This document shows, piece after piece, positions 1 through 13,960 of a stretch of DNA of 64,000 nucleotides; positions within the stretch are counted from its first letter, which is position 1; every line of letters begins with the position of its first letter. The translations under genes were made by a program, and so were the position numbers. The notes under the pieces were generated by a model. It worked only from the letters and a program-made list of their open reading frames with translations. It was not told the origin of the DNA and searched no databases. The stretch is taken from the NCBI RefSeq assembly GCF_002443255.2, contig NW_019211455.1:44960103-45024102 (forward strand), written 5' to 3'. The stretch comes from Varroa destructor (lineage: Eukaryota; Arthropoda; Arachnida; Mesostigmata; Varroidae).

Positions 1-2528
1 ATCTATGAAGCTGTACACTAATATGACGATCTTTTTGCTTTTGGAGGCGAGACTGCTTGGGGGACGGAGGAAGATTGATGGAAGGACAAGGATAAACTGC
101 TCGGCATGAGCAAAATAGATGATGTGTTTCCTTGAAGATGACGCTGTTGTAACACAATCAAGGGATAATGATTCTGACAACAGACAAAGAAGCGATTCCC
201 CCTATATCCATGCGGGCAAAGAAACCATCTCCTCCCAGACTAGTTGAATCTAGCCATCTTCTTTTAGGTTTTTTGCTCGTTCTATAAATATATAAGTAGA
301 TGTAATTTGGCTTTGCATCGTATACAATACAGCCGTAAGAACGTTCAACGAAGGATAGGCCCTGGAATTTCATCACCTCGGTTAGTATGTTTGTGCATCT
401 CATTACACTGACTTAGAATATAATGAACTAAGGACATAATAATAGTAATAACTCCATGAAATACGCGCGATGGGCGCTCGAACGTGGAAACCCCAGTGGG
501 GAGCAATTGAAGAAGCTCTAGAATATATAGCGAAATCTGAAACGAAATGTATTGCGAGAATCGGCCTTTCTCAAACGCACCGTGAGGGAGAAAGTCGAAT
601 GAAAAGAGGACCGGCCTAAATCCGGATCAATATGGAAAAAACTGCTAACACAACTGCTCCATTTTCTCTGCAAAGAAAAAAGCGTTACAAAATCTCAGTA
701 GAGGGTCACAAGTGAATTTAGTGGATACTTATTTTTCCTCTGGGCAAAAATGGATTTCTCATTCACCTTTCATGGAACTGCATGTATTTCACAGTACCTT
801 CATGAAAGAAATAAGTCGGAACGTGAATGTAAACGGTTATATTAAATTTGTCAATTTAAGTAAGTGACAAGAAGATTCGCCAAACTGTTTTTATTTCGGT
901 TGAAGTTAACAACCTCGATCAAATGTAACTTGTCGGCAGGTACGTGCGTTAAACTTAGATATACACTCGCTTGGGTAACAAATGAATTTGAAAATTTGTG
1001 AGCATTTTCCACATATATACATTTTTGTATATCACATAATCATTGGTGGTAGGTTGCAGCGTCGACTCTGCTATCTATTGATTCAATTAACTCACAACTT
1101 AAAAAAGACTAGTCTTGTGATCACAGTAGAAAATAAATAACTATTTCTTACGTGTGGGAGGGAGTACGGTACGACAGGGCCAAACAGCTCCCTGAAAAAT
1201 CTCATTTCGCACGTCGATTGTCGACTACTCTTCAATGGCGGTCAGTAATTTGGAAGAAATCATAGTTAACAAAGTGATTGATTGAAATCGGGGTCGTCTT
1301 TTCAAGTCGCTAAAATCAAATAATGCCCAGCTTTATGCGGCCTCTATGACGGCCGTACTCCTAACACAGAAGCAGAAGAATAACAGAATGAAGATTAGAC
1401 ACCACCGGATAAAAGCGGAGGCGTTCTTTCGGCAAAGTGACAGAGCTACAAAATTTTCAAACGCTCTGCTACAATATAATTTGTAAGCTCCTGATATGGG
1501 GGCGGATCAATGGATTCCACCGAATGGTAAACAACTATCGAAGTGCTACGAGTTTCCATCTGGTACAATTTCGGTGCAGAGCTTTACAACCTCGCGCAGT
1601 TTACGATACGGATTATAGATCTTGCAAAATCCGCTACTGAAAACAGCTACAGAAGAGATAAAAAGAACAAAAATGTCTTGCTTGCTTTTTTTTTTTATGC
1701 TAGTACCTATTAGCTTTTAGCGAATCAATAAGCTATTTACCTTTAAACCGCTTATTAAGACATCGATCACAACTGTTACAGCGTTCAGAAAGGCGTTCTA
1801 TTCCTCAAAAGTTCGAAAACGAACCACATGCGTTCGGCTGCTTTCGCCAAACGCTGGGATAGCGTTTTATACGCCTAACTTACGTAAACTGTTAGCGTAT
1901 TTTTAAAACTTTCTAGTGTCAAGCAAATGATCTGAGCAATTAACTGAATAATTAACTATGTACCTTATGCTTGAATAAGACTTGAAGAAGACTGGTGGCT
2001 CTAGCAAGCGTTGCTGGAAACTGTTATGTTAGCTAGCCATTGCTTGTTGATCCGCTCCCGAGGAATCAGTCTCTCTCAGATCCACTTGAATAGTATTAGA
2101 TAATGGTGGAGCATAGTAAATACGACAAACCTCTCATTTGACTTAAGTGTACAAAAATCAAATATGTATCGGTACGACTGTTTCTGATCCATTACCATTA
2201 AGCCGTAACACTCTGTTCTTCGACTCAACGTTTTGTTCTTTTTTGGAGCGCGATTCTTCTGCTCTAGTCATCATAAGGTTCACTGTTTTTTTTCTACGCC
2301 CCTTCGTTTTTCTGTTCTCCTACTCCTGTCTCTGGATAGTCTGCGTAATAGTTCCTTGTTTGCGTTACGACCGAACTGCTGCGAACGCATAATGAATGCG
2401 TAAACTATGACAAAGATTTTCTATTAGCTATGGACCGAATCTGTCGATCACCTGTGACCCAGTTGTTCGGTTGATAGAAAATTAATATCTCAAGGTATCC
2501 TCGTCTATGCGAGATACATCTCCTGTAT

Positions 2529-2552
2529 GTGTGTGTGTATATATATATATAT
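2529..2552. repeat. (TG)n/(TA)n microsatellite
   Basis: A short compound dinucleotide repeat: TG units passing directly into TA units. It is in non-coding sequence. Confidence 0.8.
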
Positions 2553-5500
2553 GAGGAGGTGAGAAAATAAAAAACTTTGATCGCCCTGATGCTTTCTAAT
2601 GGCCGCCGGTGACGGCCAGAAAAGTTATCACATATCGGACCGCAGACGACCAGCCGAAAAGCGTCGCAATAGGAGAAAGCCGATGTTGTTTGAATTGAAT
2701 ATTAATCTTGCGGGCATACACTTGAAGAATCGTTCAGTCTAGCACTTTTTTTAAAAGGGTTCATTCTCCTTTGTGACTGTATGCTAATTTGCTATCAATC
2801 TTGTTTTTTTCTTCTGAACTTGTACGCACCTATACAGAGCAACGTATTTCGTATAAGAGATCTTTTGCCTAATTCGATCGATGAATTGTGTACGATATAT
2901 CGAACAAACAGAGCAATCCTACTGGGAGGAAACGATAGCACCAGTAATTGCATTGATCGTGAGAACAGAAACGAAACACATAATGTAATGGGCCATTAGT
3001 ACCAGGATTGTGTACAACCCGAGGGTGTGGCACACTCAGCCAACCTTGATGTATATAGATTATGATGATTATGACAGCCGAATGTTAATTTGAATGAAAA
3101 TTTAGGAATAAGCACGAATATTTCGGTATTGTTGACCACGAAAACACTAGAGCAGACGAATCACGACTAAGCTGGCCCTGAACATGAAAATGAAATACGC
3201 GAATGAAAAATTAGTAATAATATTGACACCTAACTCGGTCGAAGCCACGGCTGCGGCTATGCCGACAGCAAACGCAAGATACAACGGCCAGTTATGGGGA
3301 GGAATAACGTCGTTTGAGGGGTGCTTCAGTCTGATCTAATGTCAGCTGAAAGATTCGTAACTATGAAATATGGCCGCCTTATATTTTCATTGCCAATCAA
3401 AATCGTGTTTTCCTTTTAATCAAAAGTAAGAACTGACCCCTATTTTCCAACCTTCGGCCACCATTGTACTAACTGCTTGCCGAAACAGTCTCAAATCCAA
3501 CCTTTGTCACCCACACGTTCTGATTATCCAGTTTACTATTGCTTAGAGTCAGTAATTTCAGGCGTCCTTCTATAACTGCACAACTATTATCGTGGTAGTG
3601 GATACTGTTTAACAAAGTTAGCGGCAGACATCTGCCTATTGTTTAGCCTATGATGGCCATCAAATGTTGGGATATTCAATTTAATACGTAACTTTCGCGG
3701 CGCTCGGGCGATGGGAGAAGAAAAAAAGTAGCGAGAAAACTAAAACCTAGCTATTATGGTGGCTTGGGCCGTCCTACAACCGCTATGTTTCGAGCTCTAC
3801 GTCCGGTATCGTCATGGGGTATTCCGTCAGACTACTGGCTCCCAGCACGACATTAGCCGTGGCTCTGTTTATGCCCGCTCCGAACCTAGACCACAACGCA
3901 TCCCCCAAAGACCACACTTCCCATTAAGGACACGGCCGTGTCGTTACCCATTAAACTTAACCAAGAAACAGTGAGCCAACTGGTGCCATAATAGCAATAG
4001 TTAGCATTGTGATAGAAATGCAACTATATGTTTATCTGGGTAAGGAAAAGGACAATATGTATACAGAGACCATGGTTAATGGCAGGCGTTGAAATTTCGG
4101 ACGGTGGTAGCGCTTTGGCATTCTAGGCGGGGTAGAGCATTGGCTATCCTTATTAATTTTTAGCTGCATTCAGATGTTTCTGTAACACGTTTTCTACACG
4201 TTTATGTTTGGCTGCTTATTTGATGAGATAGCAATGTCCTATGGACTAAAAGGTGTAGATACAGCCATCTAGATATAACTGATTATGCTACTGTGCAAAT
4301 GATTTCCGCTAACAGTTGTCGTATATGTAACTATAGAAGCACTTTATCTCCTTGAAGGTACGACCAGTCAGTTGGATAATTTCCATTTCGAAATTCACAA
4401 AACAAGTGACATATTACTGGCTGGCTCACAACAAGAATACATAGCTGGAGCTAGTAGGCGCGGTCGCATCAATAAACAGGTCCTTTTCTTGCAACTATTC
4501 TCTCAGTACCTTCATATCAGTCAAGGTGTTCCCAATTCAGTTTTGTCGAGGAAACGTTGACGTCGTGAACGAAAGCGATCCCGTAGCCGCTCTAGAGGAC
4601 AAACACCAGTCCTTTAGCAGTGGCAGACCAACTGAATATGTTGCAGCTATACAAGATAACGGATCATCTATAGGTTTTTTCTAAAACGAACGTGAATGAG
4701 AAATTAAAGATGGGAAGCCCCAAAAATTATGTGTACTGAAATAGCTTTGGCAGTTTAATGTCTACGAAAATTTACAATATCTTTTGTCGGTTAACATAAG
4801 ACCCGATGATGAATACCTGCTGGTCTACCCATCCGTCGAGCCCGCTCACTGAGACGAAAGACACTGCAACAAAAAGACTCAAGTCTTATAAGCGATACCA
4901 GTCGAAAACGTATGTCGAACATTCCTGTTCTCATTCTAAGTCAAGACTCACCTTGGAATAGAACTCGTGTGAAATTAAGTTAAAATTAAAAGCAGAACGG
5001 TCAGAACTTCTGGGTTGGCTAAGGTTAGCAGACATTTTGGTAGGTTAACTAATTGGACGATTATAGGGTCTGGATCTACTATCGATTTCCTTGCTTTGAT
5101 TCAATGTTTGTCCATAATAGAAATCGTATAAAAATCTACGTTTTTTGTTTTGTCGTCACAGTTGACCCTTGGCATATCCGCAACACTGGCCGAAGGTTAG
5201 CACGAAATTAGAGTCATCGTATGCGCGTCTTGCCTCGGATATCCTCACCACGTGTTCCTCGTCAAATATAGCCACTAATAATAAAAGCAAACGCGTCATC
5301 AGAAACGCTAGACGTGCATACTTTGAATATAGTCAATTTGTCAGACTCCAAAGAATGTATGGGATCTGTTTTATCACCCACGATGAATTACTCCCTGTTA
5401 ATTCACGAGACAATGCGCCTAAAAGGTTCAGGCACAAGAAGATTAAAGTTGAACGTAAGCATGCCCCAGCATTGATCCCCACCTAGTGTAGAAACGTTGC

Positions 5501-6788
5501 CGAGAGATCTTTAAGAACCTTTAAATCGCTATCCGTTGGATTTGAACAGATCTTCGACAGCAGTTGCTTATATTTCAGAGAAAAAAAGAAACACAAAGCA
5601 TTGACAACGGCGGTCACAAGGGTGCAGGAATAAGGCGCCGAAAAGCAGAACCAAAAAATCGGCTATCGAACACCGTTGTTACACTAAGCAGGATCATTGG
5701 TGACGAAGAAGGCTTAAATATATAGCACATTTAAAGCTTGGCCATGTTTCCTCTCTTCCTTTCGTTTTGCCTATTTAATAATTAAGCTGTACTAAAAATG
5801 AATAAGACGGAGATTATAAAGCGCCTTATTTTACTACCTGTGACATGTATGAGAGTTGTACTATGATTTTTTTTTCATGATTATTTACAACTTTAAATCT
5901 GTTTTAAAAAATGGTCGACCCACTGTACGGTCTAAGGCTGTTACCCGGGCACAAATGGGCAAAATGGCAAATCAAATGGAAGGTGTGTTTTATATGATAT
6001 ACTACTGCGGGATATTGATGCACTTCTTCGCAACCTCAACTAGCAGATGTCTATTATGTGCGGCGTTACTGTGAATGGCATTTTTTGAAAGAAAAACATC
6101 CGCGCGCATAGAGGACAGACTGCCGAAAGCATTTTAAATACCCAGACAATATAAGAATTCGATGCGTTACCAATTAACCAGGGAAACCAGTACCCATTCT
6201 GACATCACCTAATTTACGACACGCACACACATTCAGCTACTTTTGACACTTGCTAGCAAATTAGACGATCGTATATTGAATTTTAGTGTTTTTTTGCATT
6301 TCTGTGGGCCACGTCACCTGTCATACAGGGCTGTTTCCTCTAAAGGTGGAGGGGCAGGAACAGAGGGGCATACGGCACGACTGGCCATTTTTCCGATATC
6401 TTATTTGGCGAAGGGCCAGTTATGTTTTGCCTGTGAGACCGGTCAGGCTACATGTAACGACTTTCAGTGCCTTTGCAATCGATTGCCAGCTGGTCTTTGA
6501 CAAATGAAACGTCGGAGTGAACAAATCGGCCCTCCCAATACGCCTTTGCGAATACTCATGTTGATGTCATCGTCTGCAAGGACATTGCCGTAGGATTAGA
6601 TGTCCAATCGTATACTAATACGTAGCGTTCAGGTTCAATATGTTTTATTTCGTCACTATGCGAGTTGTTTTGTATGTTTCAACATATCGAGTGTACATCT
6701 TGTATTGTCAATCATCAACTGTATCATCATTGAGAATTCTCTTTTGATTGGTAGCGGTTTCAACAGGACATCGCACGGAGACAACACG

Positions 6789-6789
<1 letters not shown>

Positions 6790-6828
<39 letters not shown>
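6790..6828. repeat. (TA)n microsatellite, first of a pair
   Basis: About 39 bases of uninterrupted TA. It is bracketed by the inverted hexamers CACGCT (6785-6790) and AGCGTG (6833-6838), so the whole block can fold back on itself. A second TA tract of similar length lies about 85 bases downstream. Confidence 0.9.
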
Positions 6829-6831
<3 letters not shown>

Positions 6832-6910
6832 AAGCGTGCTAAAAAGTGCAAAATAGATTTGTATTTCGATAAGATATAAGCAGAGCTCGAATATAGCCAA
6901 CAAATGGAGA

Positions 6911-6912
<2 letters not shown>

Positions 6913-6949
<37 letters not shown>
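6913..6949. repeat. (TA)n microsatellite, second of a pair
   Basis: About 37 bases of TA repeat, 85 bases after the first tract. The bases between the tracts are ordinary single-copy sequence by eye. Confidence 0.9.
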
Positions 6950-6952
<3 letters not shown>

Positions 6953-9900
6953 TACATTATTTATTCACCGTGGAAACATTTATTGATTGATTTCGTTTGG
7001 GGCTCACAATGGCATTATATTTGGCAGGTACATTTCATAATAGCTGTACTCGCAACAGCCGTGCAACCCGTACGGGCCCTAAACGTTCCAACGCTATACC
7101 TTCGTCCCTTTTTTGGGGGGTGTCGGTCGGTCATTAGCTTGTGCAGCTTAAGCCAGCCAAAGCTTTGATTGTCTAGCAACCAACATAGAAATCGTGTAAA
7201 AGCCGTCTTCGTCATGCTATTGGCAAACACAAGAACAAACCATTGTACCGTCCAATCGTATTTTTACGGCCTGACGCATTTGAGAACAAAGCTATGTCAA
7301 TAGTAGCTCGATAGACAAGTACGTTTCGAGTTAATTACAGACGCCAGTCAGAATCACGGGTATAAGTATGCACAGATGCACATTTTTCCCGAAGGCCCAC
7401 ATTGTACCGAGAGCATACCGCGCGCCTTAATGTGAGTCGCAGGGTCAACCAGTCGGTTCGGTGACACCATCGTCGGTAGTTGACAATCTATGGTCAAAGT
7501 GCTATCACTATATACTCTTCGCGACTCGAACGCGATCAGTCATATTAGAAAACTTTCATCGAAAAATGCACGCTTACATGTATCGGGGGAAGTGTTTCAC
7601 GACTGTCATCTGTTTGGAAAACTTTATCTACAGGTTTTCAACTTCATAAATGATCTTCACCCTACCGTCGTTAAGCCGTGAGCACAGGGCGTACATACAA
7701 GGCATTTGCTTTTCGCTTAACAGCCAATCCTCGTCAATGGTTTGTCGCATCAACTTGTCCAAATGACAATCACTGGACAAGCAAAGGTAAGCCCGCTCGG
7801 GCCGCATCCAAAAAGAACTACCTATAGGAAAGCGTAAATTATGCGTTCCGTTGACCACCGTAAGCATGGTTCACTGCGCGTTTCTGAAAGCTGGCAAATA
7901 CATTGGAGCCATAGAGAGCTACGTCGGCTCTGTTTGTAAAACTAGTTTATTATTAGCGTTCTTTTTTTCACCAGGACAACGGTCGGGTGCGTACGCAACT
8001 ATGACCATTGTACAGTTAATGGGAATACTCGGAAAAACGACGTCATCTTTCACGCACCCTATATATATATGTTATTATCGCTATTATTGAATCTTTAAAA
8101 TGACCTTGATGGCCAAGCTTCAGCAGCGAAGGCGAAGCTGAAAATTTAATATATTCATTTTCATAGACGAAGCTTTCGTTCTCGGTTCGACCAGTGTGTG
8201 CGGTGTACCTGTCGAGAGGAACATATGTCGCTGGACAAAGTCAGTTCTTATCCAGCTATATTGTACATATATGGTAACCACTTTAGGCGGGTAGAAGCTG
8301 TGCTTTAAAAAAATTCCCATCTGCTAATTATCTATCACTATTTTCTTTCTTTAGTTACTGTACGACATGTGCATAATATACTCCCAACGATTCCGTGAAT
8401 CGGCAAAGAATGACTAGAGACACCTACGTGTTTTATGGTCGTCATGTATCACCGTTTGTGCGCGCAGTAAAAAGGAACTCGTGAAAAATCGCGCTTGATT
8501 ACGATATCGGTCTGTACGTTCGTCAGCATTTGGACGACAAGATATTTTTAAATACGATGGGCCAAGGAGTATGATGGGGTATGGGGGGAAGATTATGTGC
8601 TAATTTAGTGATACGTCACCAGCGATGATCCGATTCGTTTGCGCCAATCGCTCTCGCTTGACTAGCACTCATCGCCGACTCACTGACGCTGGCATCCTTC
8701 CCTTAGCCATTTAAGCACGCAGGATTGGCTAGCCACTAAAAAAGACATTCGTTGGAAGTGGGTTTCTCGCATCTAGCACCAGCTGTTAACAATCAACTCT
8801 TCTGCCACTAGCTTAAGCCGCTGCATCGCAAACCTGTCGCCAAGATAGATAGCTTTATTTTGTTAAATTTAAATCGTAGCCCTGCAACATAACGCGCTTG
8901 CGAAGCCTGGTGTCGTCAGGCGGGTCATTCACGAGACGGCTGCTCGTTCGTGCTCTGTACAAGACTGATCATTCGTTGTCTATAGTAGCTACAGCGCTGG
9001 ACGTTGCTGACGGCTAGGGACGAGAACGGGTTGCTCCTGCGACCCGTGTTTCCATACAAGCCGTGCGAACGTCGCAAAGCAAAAACCCTGAGGTAAACCG
9101 CGCAATCGTGTGATCTGATAAAAATAGATGACGGCTAGTATATATTATTGGCAGGCGAAAAAGTTTCCCTTTAGCAGGCGGCATTACGTGACAAAGCGGT
9201 CCATGTCAATTTTGCTCATACTGAAGCTCACGCTGAGAATCATTGGACAAGATCGCCGCTATTATTTCAACCATTTGCTTATAAGCGCTTGTGCGGTCCT
9301 AGTTATCATTCTTGTCTTATCATCGTCATGTTGACGCGACACGACTACGCGATCCCCAAGACTGGGTTATGGGCCGTGATAAAACCATACATTGATTTAT
9401 GTAGACCTAATGTTGAAGGTGAACACAGTCGCTATGGAAAAAAATGAAATGGTTTTAGCTAACTTTAACTGACTAACTTCAATTAACTAATATTGTTAAT
9501 TCGATAATGTCGGACATGTTGAAATCGCCGATGGCCTAAGAATAATTTTTTTCGAAATTTCCACTCTATCCACAACGTGCAGTGTGACTGCAATCTGAAC
9601 TTTCAACTTACGCTAATATTCTTGCTCGTAGCATTATAGGAAATCAAATACAACGCTGGTAACCGTCGCTAGGGCGGTAGATTATATAGCGATGCAGCAG
9701 TCGTAGTACCCACCCGTTACAGCCTCCGACTGCGCAGGAAAAGGATAGACATAGGAAGGATAGTGCAAGCAGTCATTTTACAGCATGCTCTCTAAATAAT
9801 ACGTCCGTTCTACTTCATAATAAGCACAACAAGACGTCACTATTTTCATAGATATAGAATAAAACAATTGAAATTTCACTTTTTAAGGACACGTTTTATT

Positions 9901-11963
9901 CTATCTTTTTTTAATTATAGCATTTGGCCAAGCAAAAGCTCGTCTAATCGCCCGCGAAGAGAAGATAATACGTTAAGTCCACTTCGCTGTGGTACGAAAC
10001 GACCGCTTACGAATCAAAAGGAATTTGCTTACGTGCGTTGCTATGAGTACTTTTCGAACGGCAATTGTAGAAAACTTTTACTGGCTCATCCCCGAATCCG
10101 TCAGCCTTTACCAGAGCGATGACAATGAAGATAAACGATAAATAGATGACAATATTATCGTCAATAAGGGCTTGGAAAAGCCATATTCTGCTCAGTCATA
10201 GTGCATTGACGAGAAATAAGGGTTCTCTCATTTAGATTCAAATTGTATGCGCACGATGGCGCGTTTTATCGACAACGATTATAGGTTACCATAGTTTGGC
10301 GTCTACCACAGTCAACTTACTTTGGTGTTTAGCGCAAAGTCGATGAGTTTAGCTATAGTTATGTCTTTGCCTAATAGCTCTTCGTTCACCTCGATCAGAA
10401 GAAACTAGAAGAGTGTGGTGGAGTCGACTTTAGATTAGAATAATGCCCATAGCATCAAATGAGATTATTACCACGGAAGAAGCTTGTCAAAACGAGCAAA
10501 ATATAAATGTGGCGAAACCTTAGAGCCGCTAGTAATGGAAGCGATATCTTGTTGGGGGTTCCGTTGCAGTTTCTACAGAACAGAAGATAGCGCATCTTCT
10601 AAAATGGCAAATGAAACAGGGAGGTTGGGGGGGGAGGGGGTACAACCGTCGAAAACTTACTTCTTTTGTACACGATGGGTGTCTACTTCAAGAAGAAATA
10701 GCAAACGGCTTCGAAGTTGCTTTGTCCTTTTTGGAAAAATTCAAGAAACCTCGACTCGGTGTCCGATCGACCGCGAAACAGTCCAACAATCGCAAATAAC
10801 GCGTTACTTTGCAACTCATATGTCACCCAGCAGCAGTCATCGAACAATGGAAGTACCGTGGGCAAGCAATTGAATATAAAAATAAATCGACATGTCCTGG
10901 AAACGAGGTATGCTAACTATTATTTACGTTCCATAGTAACCGCTCTGGACCGTACACGTTCATTGCCAGCTGACGACAGCCCCTGTAAATCTGTAATATA
11001 TACTCTATCAAAATGAGCAGCAGCTTTTTAGGCTATTTTTTCATTTTATTGTCCGCCGCAGCAACAACGACGGAGAACTTTTGACCCTGTAACGAGTGGA
11101 TACGTAAATAGATATCTACTTTAGTACAGGGGCAAATAGTAACGAATTTACACTCAAGTTCAATTTGTAAGTGCCATAAGGTCGTGTTTGCTGCTGCTGT
11201 TGTTGTTGGTTTCCCTCATTTTCGTCCCTTCAGTCGCATTTATCTGTATCAATGTGACAGACATTTTGTTCGCTTCCTTCAAATATCATTACATCAGCGC
11301 TCGTTCGCTCTTTTACCTGACATAACATTATTTTCTACTGAGAATTATTGCCACTGTGCATTTTGGACGGATGAGACAGTAGCAGCGCGTCATCCATGGT
11401 GCTTCTGTCGAAATCTCACTTACTAGCACGCTAACTCTAGCGTCCAGTCTGGCCTGGTAGATTCGTTTCGAGTTTTCACAAAAGTAAAGTATAACATTTT
11501 TAGACTACATTTATGGTTAGTCCGAAACGTTCAGCGCTAACCAGCCTTAACCCTGCTGGCAATAACGTATTCGCGTATTAAATTTTTGCGCACATATTGG
11601 TTTAGGTTCGAATCCGAACGTCAGCTTTTTTTGTTTGTGTTGATAGGAGCGCACCATCTGAGGCAACGCGTCACAGTACTACCGGGCATAAAAGTTGAGA
11701 AATCTATTGTTCAGTGTTTAGGTCGAGCTTAGATACACTTCGTTTTGTGCTTGGAAGACTAGCAGCGTCGAGCGTAAAACTAGAAACGTTTTACGCAACT
11801 ACTAGTGGATTACGCAATTGAAAAGTGAAGGGTTTTGAGCTAGTATTCGAACGACATTACCTCCTAACGGCCAGAAACGTTCTGTTCGGGCTCTCATTAA
11901 TTCAAACAATGCATCATGACAATATAGGAGTTTTGTGAAGTCTGTGTACGGGCAAGTGCAAAA

Positions 11964-11999
11964 TATTTGGTTGAATATCACATGATATTCAACCAAATA
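11964..11999. repeat. Inverted repeat, 17-bp arms, 2-nt spacer
   Basis: The left arm TATTTGGTTGAATATCA at 11964-11980 is matched perfectly by its reverse complement at 11983-11999, with only CA between. It could form a hairpin or cruciform. No gene or transposon end is recognisable next to it. Confidence 0.85.
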
Positions 12000-13899
12000 G
12001 ATATGCTCCACCTGGTACGTTTAATTATTGAGGGCAGGACCATTTGGGCAGGACGCTTGTGGAGTCTAAAAAAGATAGAACCGTCGTTTAAATTTTTCGA
12101 AATTTGTTGAAAAAGGTAATTTTCTATGAGAGACGACTGAGAATACGAACGAAGTTTCTATACATGGAGTATACTTGCTAGAATGCGCTATATCATAATG
12201 TTTTGTTATTTCAACATATCTTGCAAACTTTGAATTATTTAATATTCTCTATATGCTTCATTCAATAAGACTCAGTTGTAATTGTGAAAGTATAATGTTC
12301 AGTTGTTTCATGACATTATATAAAAGGGAACTACGCGATGACGTCAGTAGTACCTAGAACATGGAGTCTTCTGTATAAAGTACCGTGTAAAAACACGAAA
12401 ACAATGATAATATTGTGAAAAAAACATCTTAGCTGAAAATGAGCCAGCATCCTAACACTCGGAAGCTTAGTAGCAAACCTTATTGCCGAGATCGCTATAT
12501 TGTACTGTTGAGGAAGAGTCGATAGATAGGTAGGTTTGGCTCCTATATACTTTGGAACGTTTGAGAGTCGCAATAATATTTGCACCCTAAATGAAATCTA
12601 ACATTTTCAGGTGACTTATACAGTAAGAACGGTTCTTTTTTGTCTTTCCGTTTGTTTTTCCGTATCATCCATAAAACTCTAACGCCTATCCACAGTTTTA
12701 TAATTCTTTAAGTTTCACCGCATGTTGCTTTTTATAAGCGTTCACCTCACTCGTTAAGCCCCTTAATACTAGAATTTACGCTCCCTAACTTGGCATAGAA
12801 GAATATCTGCTCGACACATCTTTCATAACTTCGGGCGGTGAGGCATAGCACGAAAGTTTCTGTTTTACGCTAGAATTCGACAAAGTGCCAAGGTACCACC
12901 ATCAGTCTGGCCCCAACACCCTTTGGACCGTTTCTATCACAGTAAATTCTATAATGGAGGCCAGCAAATGTTTCGCCTTCCTGTTCAGTACCCCTTTCCC
13001 CCATCAAAAAACCTAGTCGCTCAGTCAATCCCTTACAATGGGCCGTTCCTTTTCGCGTGCATTTGCATGCTATCTGCTTTTCTGCCTATACAGGCTACCA
13101 GCCTTCACACTTGATGTTTCGCGCATCGCCTTTCCACCCGCGCACCATTAGCCGCGCACCCCATATGTAGCCCTATGCCCTAACATATCTTTTACTTCTG
13201 ACTTTCTAATCATCGTTGCTCACCTGTTGCTTTCGGCTCGCCCTCTCCTCGGCTGTATAGCTATTTTACCGATAGTGTTTAAAGGACGGCCAAAAGCATC
13301 TCCGGACCTTCCTTCTCGTTAGGACATACATGCGTCGCTTTTCTGCTTTTCTTTTACGTTCTGATTTTTTTGGTTGCTTTCTTTGCAACAGCAGCAGCAT
13401 TGATAGTGACAATAACAGCTGCAGCAGCGCCACCGGTAACATCAGCGGCGGCGGTGACGGCGGCAACTTCGGGGACGACAAAAGCTGTTCAAGCATCGGC
13501 AGAAAAATTCTCTCGCCGATATATCGGTGCGCGCGTCCCGCGGCAGACACAACAGCAGAAGCTGCGAATCACCAGCCCCCTTTAGCTCCAGTTGGCCTCT
13601 TGCCTCTTTCTTGCTCGACGTTTTCTCCACTTTGCGGTTTCACCCTATCTTCTTCTTTCCCAAGGTGGAACAAAATCCGCGCGACTGCCCTACGCCCCCA
13701 CTTCTCCCCCTTCATGTGTATCACAGTCATTCACCGGTAACCGGTCAAACCCCATAACCAGCAGCATTAGGGCAAAAACCGCCCTCTCATCCATAGCTCG
13801 TCCTGCACGAACTGTGGAAAGAATTGTTGGCCGCATGCTGTGTACGATACCTGGCTACCTATCAGTATATTCTTCTATTGTAGATTTATGTTCCCTCGC

Positions 13900-13907
13900 T
13901 ATATAAA
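13900..13907 (+). promoter_or_regulatory. TATA box of the chitin-binding protein gene
   Basis: A TATATAAA core sits in CTATATAAACC. About 30 bases downstream is an initiator-like CCAGTA with its A at 13932, the normal TATA-to-start distance in animals. The next strong + strand gene signal is the signal-peptide exon at 14970. I therefore infer that this is the core promoter of the CPAP1-type gene. The start site itself is not proven. Confidence 0.55.
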
Positions 13908-13931
13908 CCGGTGGACTCCGACAGTCGGGCC

Positions 13932-13960
13932 AGTAGTAGTTGCGGCTACTGCATTGTTCA
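13932..13960 (+). other. Predicted 5' UTR exon of the chitin-binding gene
   Basis: It starts at the initiator-like A about 30 bases after the TATA box and ends at a good donor, TTCA/GTAAGTTG (GT at 13961). It would splice to the acceptor TTGCAG ending at 14953. A competing donor exists at 14088 (TGTG/GTAAGC). If that one is used, the leader runs to 14087 and contains an upstream ATG at 14051. No coding is implied for this exon. Confidence 0.4.

Larger units (their letters stand above)
1..13890. other. Gene-poor region, no supported gene
   Basis: I see no coding region I can support here. Open frames are all short (129 codons or fewer), many lack an ATG, they overlap in several frames, and none shows a domain, signal peptide or splice context I recognise. 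The stretch contains simple repeats (about 2529-2552, 6790-6828, 6913-6949), an inverted repeat at 11964-11999 and, at 13330-13560, a GC-richer block with runs of CAG and GCN triplets. That block lies just upstream of the promoter of the chitin-binding gene and may be regulatory. Small exons or RNA genes could still be hidden here. Confidence 0.5.

Noticed and set aside
11550..11620. tRNA-like segment: B-box-like GGTTCGAATCC, a 71-base span with 6 of 7 acceptor pairs, then a T run
   Set aside because: No A box, no convincing D or anticodon arms and a mismatch in the T stem. Possibly a decayed tRNA-derived element; a tRNAscan-SE or Infernal hit would be needed.
13330..13757. Several open frames rich in Ser, Ala and Pro just before the TATA box
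   Set aside because: They overlap in three frames, reflect CAG/GCN triplet composition, and lie upstream of the inferred transcription start.
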